Of a DNA stretch of 64,000 nucleotides, positions 8,082 through 16,892 are shown piece after piece. The stretch spans positions 1 through 64,000 of the forward strand of contig JAFLSY010000008.1 in NCBI GenBank assembly GCA_022510745.1. The letters run 5' to 3'. Made by a program: the position numbers and the translations under genes. Source of the stretch: Lachnospiraceae bacterium. GTDB taxonomy: Bacteria > Bacillota > Clostridia > Lachnospirales > Lachnospiraceae. Under the pieces are notes generated by a model, which was given only the letters and a program-made list of their open reading frames with translations, was not told the DNA's origin and ran no database searches. Position 1 is the stretch's first letter. The number at the start of each line of letters is the position of its first letter.

Positions 8082-8290
8082 GTCTTTTCCTCCATTTGGT
8101 TATTCGGCCCTATCGGTGCCGTCTTCCGTATTCCTTTTCCGCCGAATCTGCGTTAAAATTCGGTTAACTCTACAGCCGACCCGAATCCTCTGCATAACCG
8201 TTTGTACTTACGGATATATCCGCAGTTCCAAGGCTTTGCATCGTACCGGGCACCCTGCCGCAAATAAGAATACGTGTTTTATAGTCGCAA
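8082..8290 (-). promoter_or_regulatory. Long rpsB 5' leader
   Basis: About 210 transcribed bases precede rpsB. They contain a perfect CCGAAT/ATTCGG stem (8142-8147 with 8158-8163) and other GC-rich segments. Ribosomal protein leaders of this length often carry feedback sites for the encoded protein, here S2; I cannot identify a described motif by eye. Confidence 0.35.
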
Positions 8291-8297
8291 CATTCAG

Positions 8298-8326
8298 ATT
8301 ATAACATAAGAAAAACCCCTGCGCAA
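8298..8326 (-). promoter_or_regulatory. rpsB-tsf promoter overlapping the flagellar terminator
   Basis: A perfect TATAAT (8303 to 8298) with a weak TTGCGC -35 (8326 to 8321) at exactly 17 bp. The -35 lies in the loop and arm of the terminator at 8311-8334, so the upstream operon ends where this promoter begins. Confidence 0.5.
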
Positions 8327-8334
8327 GGGGTTTT
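8311..8334 (-). terminator. Terminator of the flagellar/chemotaxis operon
   Basis: AAAACCCC (8312-8319) and GGGGTTTT (8327-8334), extended by one T-A pair, form a 9-bp stem with a 5-base loop. On the minus strand it is followed by TTTTTCTT. It closes the long operon about 65 bases after its last gene. Confidence 0.85.
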
Positions 8335-8376
8335 CACAAACATTTTCTCTGACATTTTCACAAACATTTTCTCTGA
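8331..8376. repeat. Two-copy 24-bp tandem repeat
   Basis: The unit TTTTCACAAACATTTTCTCT plus GACA occurs at 8331-8354 and again, minus its last two bases, at 8355-8376, between the last flagellar-operon gene and its terminator. Confidence 0.7.
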
Positions 8377-8397
8377 TTATTATCTGCATTAAAGGTT

Positions 8398-9084
8398 TCA
8401 ATCAGCTTTACTGGTAATGATGCGGGCAATCTCTTCTTCGCTTGCGCCTACGGGAATCTGGTAAGTACCGGTTTTAAGCCTCTTGTCATATCCGTTGTCA
8501 CAAAGAAACTTATCGTATGCGGATGCTGATGTCACCAGTCCCGCCTCCTCTAACATCTTGCTGACCGCTACAGAGCTCTGTCCGGAACGAATGGTGATCG
8601 TCACAGTCTCTCCGGCTGAAGTCTCCGGCGTATTCTCCGGGGATGGAGATGGTGAAGGTGTACTCGTTTCAGGCGTATTCACCGGAGCCTGCGAGGGTGC
8701 CGGTGTATTCTCAGGGGACGGAGATGGTGAAGGTACCGGCGTACTCTCAGGAGATGGTGAAGGTGTACTCATTTCAGGTGTATTTTCCGGAGATACTGAT
8801 GCCACAGGCGTACTTTCCGGAGTGGGTGATACTGAAGGTGTATTCTCCGGAGGTACTGATACTGAAGGTGTATTTTCCGGAGCCTGTGAAGGAGCCGCAC
8901 TGTCCTGAGGATTGTTTGCATCAATGTTAGAAAGTACTGTACTTTCAACCATTCCCAACTCTTTTGCTCTGGCCTTTATTTCTTCATCCGTCATCTGCCT
9001 GTTACGGCCGGATGCAATTCCCATGATCACTGCGGTCACCAGAATACCGATACCCAGTCCCCGCAGATAAAATTTCCGTTTCAC
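8398..9084 (-). CDS. Membrane-anchored protein with MltG-like LysM-type domain, no catalytic domain
   Basis: The protein has a membrane anchor (about residues 7-27), a Pro/Ser/Thr-rich linker of repeated S-P-(E)-N-T-P motifs (about 60-155), and a C-terminal domain (about 160-228: TITIRSGQSS, KMLEEAGL, LKTGTYQIP, EEIARII). That domain matches the LysM-like N-terminal subdomain of the endolytic transglycosylase MltG/YceG. The MltG catalytic domain with its Glu is absent, so it likely binds rather than cuts glycan. The frame extends to TTG 9114, but the upstream gene ends at 9092 and AAGGAG precedes GTG 9084, the preferred start (228 aa). It is the last gene of the flagellar operon; its role there is unknown. 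Confidence 0.75.
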   Translation of the reverse strand: MKRKFYLRGLGIGILVTAVIMGIASGRNRQMTDEEIKARAKELGMVESTVLSNIDANNPQDSAAPSQAPENTPSVSVPPENTPSVSPTPESTPVASVSPENTPEMSTPSPSPESTPVPSPSPSPENTPAPSQAPVNTPETSTPSPSPSPENTPETSAGETVTITIRSGQSSVAVSKMLEEAGLVTSASAYDKFLCDNGYDKRLKTGTYQIPVGASEEEIARIITSKAD

Positions 9085-9091
9085 GCTTTTA

Positions 9092-10036
9092 TCATACTCC
9101 TTCAAACAAATCAATTACCAGTTTGACTTCACCGACACCCAGTCCCAACTCCTTGGCAATCGCTATATTGGATTTACCTTCATTGTGCAGCCGAAGAATT
9201 TTCTCATTATTGTTGCTATTGCCGTTCTTTCCATCTTCCTGGGTAAAGCTGATATCCAAATCCGGTGTTATACTGCGAATGACTTTTCGGGAAACTTCTT
9301 TCTCGGAAATTTTTTGGGGAGAAAGAGTCTGGAAGCCATTTGGCGCCTCCGGCTGAGGCAGTGCGATAACCTCTGCCTCCGGCTCTTCCTTTTTACGTTT
9401 CTTTCCTGTTTTGGCACTCTTACTCTCTTCCGCAGGTAAATCACTTTCGATAGCGGAAACAGCCCCGGTTAGCCTGTCTAATCCGGATAAAGAAGCTGTA
9501 GCAGTCGAAGATACTGCTCCAGTGGGAGGCAATGCTCCAATAGGAGACGCTACTCCCATGGGGGACGCTGTTCCCATGGAAGAAACGGCCTCGGCGGCCG
9601 CTGCTTCCACTTCTTTTGCAGCCTCTCGTGCACTTTGTTCCGCTTCCTTTACGGTCTGCTCCATCTTGCTGACTGCATTTTTTATATTCTCATGCTTATC
9701 ATTCAGCATATCATAGAGAAACATAACCTCTTTATGATTTTTATTAATATCCTCCAACACCGTATCCGAGTATTCGTTGACAGCCATAATTTTCTCATTG
9801 GATACCCGCTCTAGGGCACGTTCTGTCTTTTCAACGGCATAGGTCACCGTTTCATCCACAATATCCTCAATCTGACCCTTTACGCCGTCCATTTCCTTGG
9901 ATACCGCATTTTTTACTTCATCCCGCACCATTTCCTTGGTTGCCCCATTCGCCTCGGCGGTACCTGCAGGCAGCAAAAAACTCAACACAAAAATGACTGC
10001 CCCGATTATCAAAAGAACAATTTCCAAAGTCCCCAT
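9092..10036 (-). CDS. DUF6115-like membrane/coiled-coil protein with C-terminal helix-turn-helix-like motif
   Basis: The 314-aa protein has one N-terminal membrane helix (3-23), a long heptad-rich coiled coil (about 35-150), an Ala/Ser/Gly/Pro spacer (150-200), a basic patch and a C-terminal helix-turn-helix-like segment (KSNIAIAKELGLGVGEVKLVI region, about 288-308). This arrangement corresponds, from memory, to the DUF6115 family found near sigD and chemotaxis genes in Clostridia. A membrane-tethered protein with a small HTH is odd for a transcription factor and may be a scaffold. Its stop is 7 bases before the next gene's start, suggesting coupled translation. Confidence 0.65.
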   Translation of the reverse strand: MGTLEIVLLIIGAVIFVLSFLLPAGTAEANGATKEMVRDEVKNAVSKEMDGVKGQIEDIVDETVTYAVEKTERALERVSNEKIMAVNEYSDTVLEDINKNHKEVMFLYDMLNDKHENIKNAVSKMEQTVKEAEQSAREAAKEVEAAAAEAVSSMGTASPMGVASPIGALPPTGAVSSTATASLSGLDRLTGAVSAIESDLPAEESKSAKTGKKRKKEEPEAEVIALPQPEAPNGFQTLSPQKISEKEVSRKVIRSITPDLDISFTQEDGKNGNSNNNEKILRLHNEGKSNIAIAKELGLGVGEVKLVIDLFEGV

Positions 10037-10050
10037 TTACAACTGTCTCC

Positions 10051-10362
10051 TCAGATTTTAATGTCAAAGCCGCTCCGGCCTTTCAATATCACCTTGCCGT
10101 CCGGCTCTTTCTCCTTTTTCCGCTTACTGCCGCCGTCTCCTTCATAGCTGCTGTTCCCTTTATCTCTGGCATCAAACTTCTTTTGCTGCCATTGTGTTTC
10201 GTCACCCTGAGTTACCTGCTTGGTCTTCTGCGTATCCTCTTTCTGCCTGTCCTGTACCAGTACATTCTGCTGTGCAACGCTTTTATTATCTTCATTCTGT
10301 TTGATCGTGGTATAGTCCTGGGATCTGACTACAGTTCCCAATTCAATTGCACCCATTGCCAT
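10051..10362 (-). CDS. Small hydrophilic protein of the flagellar operon, function unknown
   Basis: This 103-aa, very polar protein has no membrane segment. Residues 20-75 are Gln/Lys/Asp-rich and likely disordered, followed by a basic KRKKEKE patch and a short hydrophobic end (GKVILKGRSGFDIKI). GGAGAG precedes the ATG. It lies 26 bases after fapA and 14 before the DUF6115-like gene, tightly within the operon. I recognise no domain. Conserved position and reading frame make it a real gene. Confidence 0.65.
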   Translation of the reverse strand: MAMGAIELGTVVRSQDYTTIKQNEDNKSVAQQNVLVQDRQKEDTQKTKQVTQGDETQWQQKKFDARDKGNSSYEGDGGSKRKKEKEPDGKVILKGRSGFDIKI

Positions 10363-10388
10363 AGGAACTCTCCTTTCTCCTCTACGAC

Positions 10389-11975
10389 TTAAATACCCAC
10401 CATTTTCACATCACCGCGCAGCTTTACAAATTTACAATACTTCATACTGCTCTGTATCACAGTGGATACGTCTCCGATAACAATTTTCGTGCCGGGAAAT
10501 ACCTCTCCCTCGACAATAACCTCCGCATTCTGCTGCTGTTCCATAATTTGCTGGAGCGTCTCCAGGCGTCCGTTTGCCTCGGTAAGCTCCTGCTGCTTTT
10601 TATCCCTTGCTTTCAGCAGAGTAGCGAGATACTGCATCTGATCAGGAGTAAACTGTACCCCCTGCTTACGCTTCATGGCATAGGAGGCAATAATCGGCTC
10701 CATAGACTTAACCTGCTTGGTCAATTCCCCTACGTCCTTCTGCAGTTGAACAAATTCCTGCTTCATACCGGGGTCAGCTCCTACCTCGACAATGGTGGAA
10801 GCCCCCATGGATGATCCCAAAGTTTTTACCTTTATCTGCTTGGCAGCAACAACATTGCCACCTGTTATAAAGCCTCGTCTGCCGCCTACTGTAATATCAC
10901 TGCCTGCCGAAACATGACTATGCAAAATGGATTCGGTTGTAATATATCCCCCTGCAGTGGCTTTAGCATTTTCAAAAAATTTAGCCACAATATTTCCGTC
11001 GGCTTTCAATTCCCCCTTTGACATTCCCGCCATTCCTCTGGCAATGATAATGTCACCTCCGGCTTCCAGATACGCACCTTCCACCAGTCCGTTTACAACA
11101 ATATTTCCCTTGGCCTTGACCGAGAAATTGGACTGAACATTGCCGTGTATCTCAACACTGCCTTCATACTCTATATTTCCCGTAGAATTGTCTACATTTT
11201 CAACAGCCAGCACATCTGAAACAAATACCTGACCTTCTACCAGTGTCACATGTCCATTCACCTTAGAGGTCAGTACCAGTCCATCCTCTGAAATATCAAT
11301 ATTTTTACCAAATCTTAATTTTAAATACTTTATGTTCCTGGGTTTTATCGGGGTCCCCAGCACGGTCATGCCGTCCTCGCCGGGAACAGGCGGCGTCAAT
11401 TTTGCCAGTACATCTCCTGCCTGACAATGGCAGACTGTATTTAAATTGAAAAAGTCCACACCACCATCTTCTTTTAGTGTAGGTCTGACTTTGGGATCGG
11501 TATTGAAAAAGTATTCAATGGAGGCATCCTTACCCTGCTTCGGCGCTTTCCCCTTCGCTATAATGATATCCGTACAGTATTCTCCCTTTTGAAACGCCTC
11601 TCTGATTCTGGCCTCCTCTACACCAAAACGAATCTGTCTAAAGGACAGATCATGGAGAAATTCTTCCACACTCATCTTATTTCCTGTTTCGGATGCAGCC
11701 AAAAATCTCACTGTCACCGACATATTGTCTTCCGCCATATAGAGATTATACCGCATGTTTTCAGCAGGACAGGCCCCATCCCCCAGATGCAGCACTATAT
11801 CCTTTTCCTCTGAAATTGCATTCTTTAACGCAGAAAGGTCACAGAGTACATTACATAATGTAAGGTATTCCGTGACTTCCTTTATTCTAACACATTCTCC
11901 CCCGTCTGTGGGAGCTTTGATTTCCAGTCCAAAACCGGATGCGTCCGTAACCAGTCTAAAATAGCCGTTTTTCAT
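10389..11975 (-). CDS. fapA: FapA family protein (DUF342, flagellar assembly protein A)
   Basis: The 528-aa protein shows the DUF342 layout: an N-terminal domain (about 1-230), a right-handed beta-helix of short Gly/Val repeats (about 245-385: GSVEIHGNV, KGNIVVNG, GGDIIIARG, DGNIVAKF, GSDITVGG), and a coiled coil (about 395-470) followed by a C-terminal strand-rich tail. FapA-type proteins are linked to flagellar assembly and polar or cell-surface organisation; the molecular activity is not well defined. It follows sigD by 28 bases. Confidence 0.88.
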   Translation of the reverse strand: MKNGYFRLVTDASGFGLEIKAPTDGGECVRIKEVTEYLTLCNVLCDLSALKNAISEEKDIVLHLGDGACPAENMRYNLYMAEDNMSVTVRFLAASETGNKMSVEEFLHDLSFRQIRFGVEEARIREAFQKGEYCTDIIIAKGKAPKQGKDASIEYFFNTDPKVRPTLKEDGGVDFFNLNTVCHCQAGDVLAKLTPPVPGEDGMTVLGTPIKPRNIKYLKLRFGKNIDISEDGLVLTSKVNGHVTLVEGQVFVSDVLAVENVDNSTGNIEYEGSVEIHGNVQSNFSVKAKGNIVVNGLVEGAYLEAGGDIIIARGMAGMSKGELKADGNIVAKFFENAKATAGGYITTESILHSHVSAGSDITVGGRRGFITGGNVVAAKQIKVKTLGSSMGASTIVEVGADPGMKQEFVQLQKDVGELTKQVKSMEPIIASYAMKRKQGVQFTPDQMQYLATLLKARDKKQQELTEANGRLETLQQIMEQQQNAEVIVEGEVFPGTKIVIGDVSTVIQSSMKYCKFVKLRGDVKMVGI

Positions 11976-12003
11976 ACCTATCTCCTAAATTCACAACCGC
12001 ATG

Positions 12004-12777
12004 CTATCTGTCTGTAAAAACCCCCATATAATTCCCCATTTTATCTTTCATTTTTTCCAGTGCTCTGGTATGCAGCTGGGAAATTCTGGATTCGGAAACC
12101 TCCAGAACATTACTGATTTCTTTTAAGGTCAAATCCTCATAGTAATAGAGCAATATGACTTTTCGCTCTTTTTCCGTCAGCATCTGCAGGGTCTGCTCCA
12201 ACACCTCTTTTAACTCCGCTTTTTCAATATTCTCCTCCGGACTGTCAAATCTGGCAGTGGAATAGCGGTTCATATCTGCAGGAATCTCGCTGCCCTGTTC
12301 CATATATTCATTTAAAGAAACCACATTGGTAATCTTCATCTGAGACTGCCATTCCAGATATTCTTCCTCCGAAATCCCCAGTCCCCTGGCAATATCTTCG
12401 TCTGTTGCTCCCCGTCCCGTTGTCAGTTCCACTTCTTTGATAACTGCTTCTATCTTTTTCTGTTTCTGCCTGATGGTTCGAGGAATCCAGTCCATCTTCC
12501 GAATCTGGTCTAAAATAGCTCCTCTGATACGCAGACTGGCATAAGTTTCAAATTTAACCTCTTTCATAGAGTCAAATTTATCTATGGCATCGATCAATCC
12601 GAAAACACCATAACTTACCAAATCCTCATACTCCACATTGTATCCGAGATACATACTAAGTCTGCCTGCTACCAATTTCACAAGCGGGGCATATTCCAAT
12701 ATGATCTTTTCTCTGATTTCCGGGGTCTTTGTTTTTGCATATTCGTCCCAAAGCCCTTTTCTGCCCGCTTCGTCCAT
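12004..12777 (-). CDS. sigD: RNA polymerase sigma factor for flagellar genes (SigD/FliA/WhiG type)
   Basis: This 257-aa group 3 sigma factor directs late flagellar and motility promoters. Region 2 is clear (LVSYGVFGLIDAIDKFD, about 53-69), region 3 lies around 95-165 and region 4 carries the helix-turn-helix (LKEISNVLEVSESRISQ, about 217-233). Length is typical. GGAGG is 6 bases before the ATG. Its place near the 3' end of the fla/che operon matches Bacillus subtilis, where distance from the promoter affects SigD levels. flgM, its usual antagonist, is not in the window. Confidence 0.96.
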   Translation of the reverse strand: MDEAGRKGLWDEYAKTKTPEIREKIILEYAPLVKLVAGRLSMYLGYNVEYEDLVSYGVFGLIDAIDKFDSMKEVKFETYASLRIRGAILDQIRKMDWIPRTIRQKQKKIEAVIKEVELTTGRGATDEDIARGLGISEEEYLEWQSQMKITNVVSLNEYMEQGSEIPADMNRYSTARFDSPEENIEKAELKEVLEQTLQMLTEKERKVILLYYYEDLTLKEISNVLEVSESRISQLHTRALEKMKDKMGNYMGVFTDR

Positions 12778-12796
12778 TGCAACCTCCTAAGCCGCT

Positions 12797-13078
12797 CTAC
12801 TCTTCCTTGGTCTCCTCTGTCTCCTTAGCCTCTTCTTCCCCAGCAGCAACGGCTTCTTTCTCTATGACCTCTCCATCATCTAAAGCAGCTTTCTCATTCT
12901 GCTTTTCAAAAGTATCAAGCAACCACTTGAAGATACTTCCCAACACATAAAAAATCAGCAAAACCGCTAATAGAGCACTCAGCCTTTGAATCATCGTATA
13001 CTGCTTAATAAAAGTTATGATAGCGGTGATGGCTCCGGCCAGCAGCATCAATATCAGCGGCATGTATTTTCTTTTCAT
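12797..13078 (-). CDS. Small two-helix membrane protein of the chemotaxis region
   Basis: The 93-aa protein has two predicted membrane helices (about 5-24 and 31-53) and a strongly acidic Glu/Ala tail. Size and position, between cheD and sigD, recall the SwrB slot in Bacillus, but SwrB is larger with a single membrane segment and I see no convincing similarity. A role in supporting SigD activity or basal body assembly is possible by position only. Confidence 0.6.
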   Translation of the reverse strand: MKRKYMPLILMLLAGAITAIITFIKQYTMIQRLSALLAVLLIFYVLGSIFKWLLDTFEKQNEKAALDDGEVIEKEAVAAGEEEAKETEETKEE

Positions 13079-13104
13079 ATTGTTCCTTTCATACAGTTTT
13101 CATG

Positions 13105-13593
13105 CTATATGATTTTTTCCGGCTTCCCCACAGCCTTGATAACGTAGTCGCCGGTTTCAGGATAAAAAATGACGGTACGTCCATAATTTTCGCGGGTATC
13201 TTCCGCCAATATGGGGATGCCCAATTTGGCCAGTATCTGCTTGGATGCATCGACATTTTTGTCCCCCACCCGTCCCAGCTCACTCTTGTTCTGGAAAGCA
13301 AACATCATAGCGCCTCCGGCCAATTTTGCCGTCATGCGGTTTCTTTTGGCCCCTTTGGCCTCCATCTGTCTTACCAGTTCCACAATCCCCGTATCAGCAA
13401 ACTTTGCTATATTTCCTTCGCTTCCGCGAATAACCGAACTATTCGGCAGCATGATATGTGCCAGTCCTCCGATTTTAGCCATTGGGTCTCTGATTGCAAT
13501 CCCAACACAGGAACCTAAACCCAGAGTTGTCAGCCCGTCAGGACTTGCACAAACTTTCAGGTCTGCCATTCCAACTTTAATTATCTCACTCAT
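13105..13593 (-). CDS. cheD: Chemoreceptor glutamine deamidase CheD
   Basis: The 162-aa protein deamidates specific Gln residues of chemoreceptors and binds CheC, raising its phosphatase activity. The catalytic triad is visible: Thr23 and Cys29 in TTLGLGSCV, and His46 in GGLAHIMLP. Length is normal. It follows cheC, its partner, after 27 bases. Confidence 0.96.
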   Translation of the reverse strand: MSEIIKVGMADLKVCASPDGLTTLGLGSCVGIAIRDPMAKIGGLAHIMLPNSSVIRGSEGNIAKFADTGIVELVRQMEAKGAKRNRMTAKLAGGAMMFAFQNKSELGRVGDKNVDASKQILAKLGIPILAEDTRENYGRTVIFYPETGDYVIKAVGKPEKII

Positions 13594-13620
13594 CGCAGCT
13601 CCCCCGATTTTTATCTCAAG

Positions 13621-14238
13621 CTACATCACACCTAATGCCTTCAATATTTTACTATAGGATTCCAAATCCGGTATGAGAATAAAATAACCGTCTATTGCTA
13701 CATCATCATAGAACTGGGACTGGATCAGAAGGATATGATCTCCCATGGTCCCAAATTCAATAGCCGGCACACTCAAAATAGCTCCCGCCATATCCAGCGC
13801 CAGGTCAGGGGGTGACGGATAGATTTTTAAATTGGTCAGCATGGACAGAGAATTTAAGTAAGCGCCGGTAATAATATTGCTTACCTCCTTCATGGCAGAA
13901 ATCTCCATCTCATTGAAATCCGGCCCTTCACTGGCCATACCCATCATAATCTTATTTACCAGATGTTTTGCACTGTCCTGTTTTACGAGAAACATAATAC
14001 TACCGGTAATATCTCCTTCAATGGCGAGATAGATACCGATCATCAACTGCTCTTCTCCGCCCATGAGAGCTCCCACTTCATGAAACTCCATGAGCCTGAC
14101 CTGAGGAACCTGCATATCCACTTTGCACTGCAGCATCTGTGACAGGGCAGTCATCGCATTACCCGCACCGATATTTCCGATTTCTTTCAGCACGTCAAAA
14201 TAGTTCTGCGTCACATGTTTTAAACTTAATTCAGACAA
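13621..14238 (-). CDS. cheC: CheY-P phosphatase CheC
   Basis: CheC dephosphorylates CheY-P and binds CheD. The 205-aa protein has both active-site helices with the paired Glu/Asn: E19 and N22 in KEIGNIGAGNA, and E118 and N121 in MKEVSNIITGAYL. The initiation codon is TTG at 14238, preceded by GAGGAG; no better ATG is nearby. It lies between cheW and cheD. Confidence 0.95.
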   Translation of the reverse strand: MSELSLKHVTQNYFDVLKEIGNIGAGNAMTALSQMLQCKVDMQVPQVRLMEFHEVGALMGGEEQLMIGIYLAIEGDITGSIMFLVKQDSAKHLVNKIMMGMASEGPDFNEMEISAMKEVSNIITGAYLNSLSMLTNLKIYPSPPDLALDMAGAILSVPAIEFGTMGDHILLIQSQFYDDVAIDGYFILIPDLESYSKILKALGVM

Positions 14239-14266
14239 TTTTCCACTCTCCTCAACTACAACTCTC

Positions 14267-14722
14267 TTACTTTTCCTGCACTACCGCATTCAAGTCAAGT
14301 AAGGAAATCAGGCCGCCTTCACATTTGCCTACTCCACAGATAAAATTGTTCTTATCCTCTTTATCATAAGCTATTTTTTCTACCTGAGTGCCCATATCCA
14401 GAGTTACTACCTCTTTAACTTCATCCACTATCATGCCGATAGTGCCATACTGCTCCAGCTTCACAATGATAATACGGGTAGCCTTACTCTCCACGTCGGG
14501 AGCCAAGCCCATCTTTAAACAGATACTCATAATGGGAATTACTTCACCTCGCAGGTTGATAACACCCTTTAAATAAGGAGCCAGCTTGGGTACTCTGGTA
14601 ATATGCTGCATTCTTACAATATTGTCAACATATTTGATATCTATGCCGAACTGCTCCTCACCGAGCCGGATTACTATATATTGGGTAGTGATGCCTTCAC
14701 CTATTACCTTTAATTCTTCCAT
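14267..14722 (-). CDS. cheW: Chemotaxis coupling protein CheW
   Basis: The 151-aa single CheW domain links chemoreceptors to CheA in the signalling array. The two beta-barrel halves are seen, with conserved features IVIRLGEEQFGIDI (18-31), the VPKLAPYLKGVINLRGEV loop (about 43-60) and GMIVDEVKEV. It is 18 bases downstream of cheA. Confidence 0.96.
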   Translation of the reverse strand: MEELKVIGEGITTQYIVIRLGEEQFGIDIKYVDNIVRMQHITRVPKLAPYLKGVINLRGEVIPIMSICLKMGLAPDVESKATRIIIVKLEQYGTIGMIVDEVKEVVTLDMGTQVEKIAYDKEDKNNFICGVGKCEGGLISLLDLNAVVQEK

Positions 14723-14740
14723 CTCGTTATGCCTCCTTCA

Positions 14741-16891
14741 TTAAATCAACACGTTAGCGTCCAGGATCAAGGCTACCTCACCGTCGCCCAGAATAGTCGC
14801 GCCGCTGATAAGTTTGCACTTATTGTCAATATATTTGCCCATGGACTTGATAACGATTTCCTGCTGGCCCAGCAGTTCATCCACAACGAAACCTGCCATC
14901 CGGTCGCCCTTCTTGGCGATGATAACAACCATGCTTTCATCCGGACCCTTGGAGCTGACGATATCCAGTTCCTTTTCCAGTCTGATGATAGGAATGACAC
15001 TGCCGCGCAGATGAATGACTTCTTTATTCTGTACCAGCTTGATCTCATCGGGATAAATATCCTCAAGGGTCTGAATGGAACCTAATGAGATGGCATACTT
15101 TTCACCGCCCACAACAACCATGAGAGCCTGAATGATCGCCAGCGTCAACGGCAGTCTGATCGTCCATGTACTGCCTTCTCCCAGAGTGCTGTGTACTTCC
15201 ACTTCACCGCTCAAGGCTTCTATTTTACTCTTTACAACGTCCAGACCAACGCCTCGTCCGGAGACATCCGTTACCTGCTTAGCGGTGGAGAAACTGGGCA
15301 GGAACAAAAGATCGATAATTTCCTTTTCAGACATATTTGCAGCCTGCTCCGGCGTGATACTGCCGCGTTCAATGGCCTTATTCTTTACAGCTTCGGTATC
15401 AATACCGTTACCGTCGTCCCTTACCTCAATCACAACATTATTGCCATCCTGATAAGCGTCCAACCAGATGGACCCCACCTCCGGCTTGCCTCTCTGTGCA
15501 CGTACTTCCGCGGATTCCAGACCATGGTCTGCGGAATTACGCAGCAAGTGCATCAATGGATCACCGATCTCATCCACCACGGTACGGTCTAACTCCGTTT
15601 CCTCACCGGACATATACAATTCCATTTTTTTATCCAGCTTTTTGGACAGATCCCTGATCATACGAGGGAACTTATTGACTACGCTCTCAATCGGTACCAT
15701 TCGTACCTTCATAACGGATTCATGCAGATTGGTAGTCACGCTCTCCAAATATTCTATATGCTCGTTCACATCGCCCTGAGTGGAATGGCCCTTCTGAGCG
15801 TCTCCTCCCGCAGATGCCGCTACCAGAGAGTTCTTTGCAATGATCAGCTCGCTGACCAGATTCATCAGCACATCCAGCTTTTCTATATCCACACGCACAG
15901 TTCTGTTCACCACAGGTTTTCCGGCGTTATTCTTGGCCGCGGGTTTATTCTCAGTCGCTGCAGCAGCCGGTGCAGGCACCGGTTTTGCAGTCTTTACAGG
16001 CTTTGCAGGAGCCTCTATTACGGTCGCTTTCTCTTCTGCTGCTTCCTGCTTAGCTGATTCCTTCTCATCTTCCGTTTCCGTTTCTCCCAGCTTATCCAAA
16101 TCTACGGTATCACCGGTCACGGCTTCGATCTCAGATACACTCAATATAGCTTCCTGCAGTTTTTCCATAGAAGCTTCCGTAACCACTAACAGCGAGAAAT
16201 CAAAATCAAATTTTTCATCCTCTATATCCTGCGCCGAGGGATTGGATACGATAATCTCGCCCATCTCTTCTACAGCCTTAAACACCAGGAATGCTCTGGC
16301 AGCCTTTAACAGACAGTTTTCCTGTATCCTTACGGTCAGACCGTATACCTTCTTGCCCTGCTTCTGAGCCTCACTTATCACCATTCTATCCGTGCTGTCT
16401 AACTTAATATCCTCCAGCCACTTTCCGCTTCCGCCAGCTGGCGATGCTCCGACGGCATCTGCTCCCGGTGCTTCCGCTGCAGTTACCTCTGACGGCCCGT
16501 CCCCATTCTTGTTGTTCAGGATATCAGTCAACTGCTTGATAAGCGGCTCATTCTCATTGGTACCCTCATCGCTGGTTTCCCGAATATTACCGGTATATTC
16601 CTCCAGAGCATCCAGACACTGGAAAAGAATATCTATCATATTGGCTTTCACCTTGATATTGCCATTGCGGACCTCGGAAAAAACATTTTCCATATCATGG
16701 GTGAGATTCTGCATCCTCTTATATCCCATAGTACCCGCCATTCCTTTTAAGGAATGGGCAGAACGAAAGATTTCGTTAACGGTATCCATGTTTTCAGGAT
16801 CCTGCTCCAACTCCAGTATCTGTGTATTCAGATTCTGTAAGTGCTCGGTTGTTTCATCGAGAAAAATTTCAAGGTATTGGCTTACGTCCAT
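14741..16891 (-). CDS. cheA: Chemotaxis histidine kinase CheA
   Basis: The 716-aa kinase phosphorylates CheY and CheB. Domains in order: P1 HPt (1-105) with phospho-accepting His46 in IFRSAHSLKGMAG; P2 response-regulator binding (about 175-265); an Ala/Pro/Lys-rich linker (about 280-325); P3 dimerisation (about 328-395); P4 ATPase (about 400-570) with N-box HLLRNSADHG, G1 DDGNGID and G2 GRGVGLDVV; and the CheW-like P5 (about 575-716). All catalytic boxes are intact. It is one base from cheB upstream. The site VNRTVRVDIEKLDVLM marks the P3 start. Confidence 0.97.
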   Translation of the reverse strand: MDVSQYLEIFLDETTEHLQNLNTQILELEQDPENMDTVNEIFRSAHSLKGMAGTMGYKRMQNLTHDMENVFSEVRNGNIKVKANMIDILFQCLDALEEYTGNIRETSDEGTNENEPLIKQLTDILNNKNGDGPSEVTAAEAPGADAVGASPAGGSGKWLEDIKLDSTDRMVISEAQKQGKKVYGLTVRIQENCLLKAARAFLVFKAVEEMGEIIVSNPSAQDIEDEKFDFDFSLLVVTEASMEKLQEAILSVSEIEAVTGDTVDLDKLGETETEDEKESAKQEAAEEKATVIEAPAKPVKTAKPVPAPAAAATENKPAAKNNAGKPVVNRTVRVDIEKLDVLMNLVSELIIAKNSLVAASAGGDAQKGHSTQGDVNEHIEYLESVTTNLHESVMKVRMVPIESVVNKFPRMIRDLSKKLDKKMELYMSGEETELDRTVVDEIGDPLMHLLRNSADHGLESAEVRAQRGKPEVGSIWLDAYQDGNNVVIEVRDDGNGIDTEAVKNKAIERGSITPEQAANMSEKEIIDLLFLPSFSTAKQVTDVSGRGVGLDVVKSKIEALSGEVEVHSTLGEGSTWTIRLPLTLAIIQALMVVVGGEKYAISLGSIQTLEDIYPDEIKLVQNKEVIHLRGSVIPIIRLEKELDIVSSKGPDESMVVIIAKKGDRMAGFVVDELLGQQEIVIKSMGKYIDNKCKLISGATILGDGEVALILDANVLI

Positions 16892-16892
16892 T

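Noticed and set aside
15840..16367. Long plus-strand frames opposite cheA
   Set aside because: They are shadows of the Ala/Pro-rich linker of cheA; the minus-strand product has all the kinase motifs.
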